Assembly (NCBI GenBank): GCA_964575975.1
Contig: CAZNTU010000144.1
Location: 1-13,961 of the forward strand
Reading direction: 5' to 3'
Source: G963674505 sp964575975
Lineage (GTDB): Bacteria > Desulfobacterota > Desulfobacteria > Desulfobacterales > SKZT01
Length of the DNA stretch: 13,961 nucleotides
A model generated the notes under the pieces. It saw only the letters and a list, made by a program, of their open reading frames with translations, was not told the origin of the DNA and did not search any database. Both the position numbers and the translations under genes were made by a program. Positions 13,924 through 13,961 of this stretch are shown piece after piece; within the stretch, counting starts at the first letter, position 1; the number at the start of each line of letters is the position of its first letter.

Positions 13924-13961
13924 ATCGTAAACATAAGCCGCAACCAATTGAAATATTTCGA

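Overview
This is a stretch of bacterial DNA of roughly 50% GC with conventional Shine-Dalgarno sites (AAGGAG, GGAGGA). It is dominated by a complete type I CRISPR-Cas operon on the minus strand, followed by a patchwork of small regulatory, toxin-antitoxin-like and damaged genes. No gene here fixes the taxonomy. The accessory character (defence operon, decayed toxin-antitoxin genes, a gene broken by short repeats) fits a variable genomic island of a free-living bacterium.

Region 1 (1-228) is the leader side of a CRISPR array. One repeat lies at the left edge, ending in ATTGAAAC when read on the minus strand. About 190 bp of A-rich leader separates it from cas2. The rest of the array is outside the window.

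Region 2 (229-10516) reads right to left as WYL-type regulator, zinc-finger large subunit, cas7, cas5, HD nuclease (cas3''), helicase (cas3'), cas6, cas4-cas1 fusion, cas2. Most junctions are tight (stop/start contacts or gaps under 40 bp), so this looks like one transcription unit. The exception is a 96-bp gap before the HD nuclease that holds a perfect 13-bp inverted repeat. By recognition of motifs only, the Cas7 (Csc2-like cysteine cluster), the HD-less Cas3 helicase and the Cas6 G-loop resemble type I-D. However, the HD nuclease is a separate protein, the large subunit has no HD domain, and Cas4 is fused to Cas1. This makes it a variant or hybrid type I system whose subtype I cannot settle by eye. 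Presumed division of labour: Cas6 cuts the crRNA; the large subunit, Cas7 and Cas5 form the surveillance complex; Cas3' and Cas3'' unwind and cut DNA; Cas4-Cas1 with Cas2 acquire spacers; the WYL protein regulates the operon.

Region 3 (10649-12066, minus) is a two-gene operon: an XRE/ImmA-IrrE-family protein whose zinc-binding site has been lost (HExxH became SELGS), overlapping a 95-aa charged protein by ATGA. A 16-bp perfect palindrome lies in its AT-rich upstream region. Region 4 (12067-12455) holds no gene. Region 5 (12456-13922) holds a GNAT acetyltransferase, a ribbon-helix-helix antitoxin fused to a decayed PIN-toxin remnant, and, on the plus strand, the N-terminal part of an ADP-ribosylglycohydrolase that breaks off in a 14-bp-period repeat.
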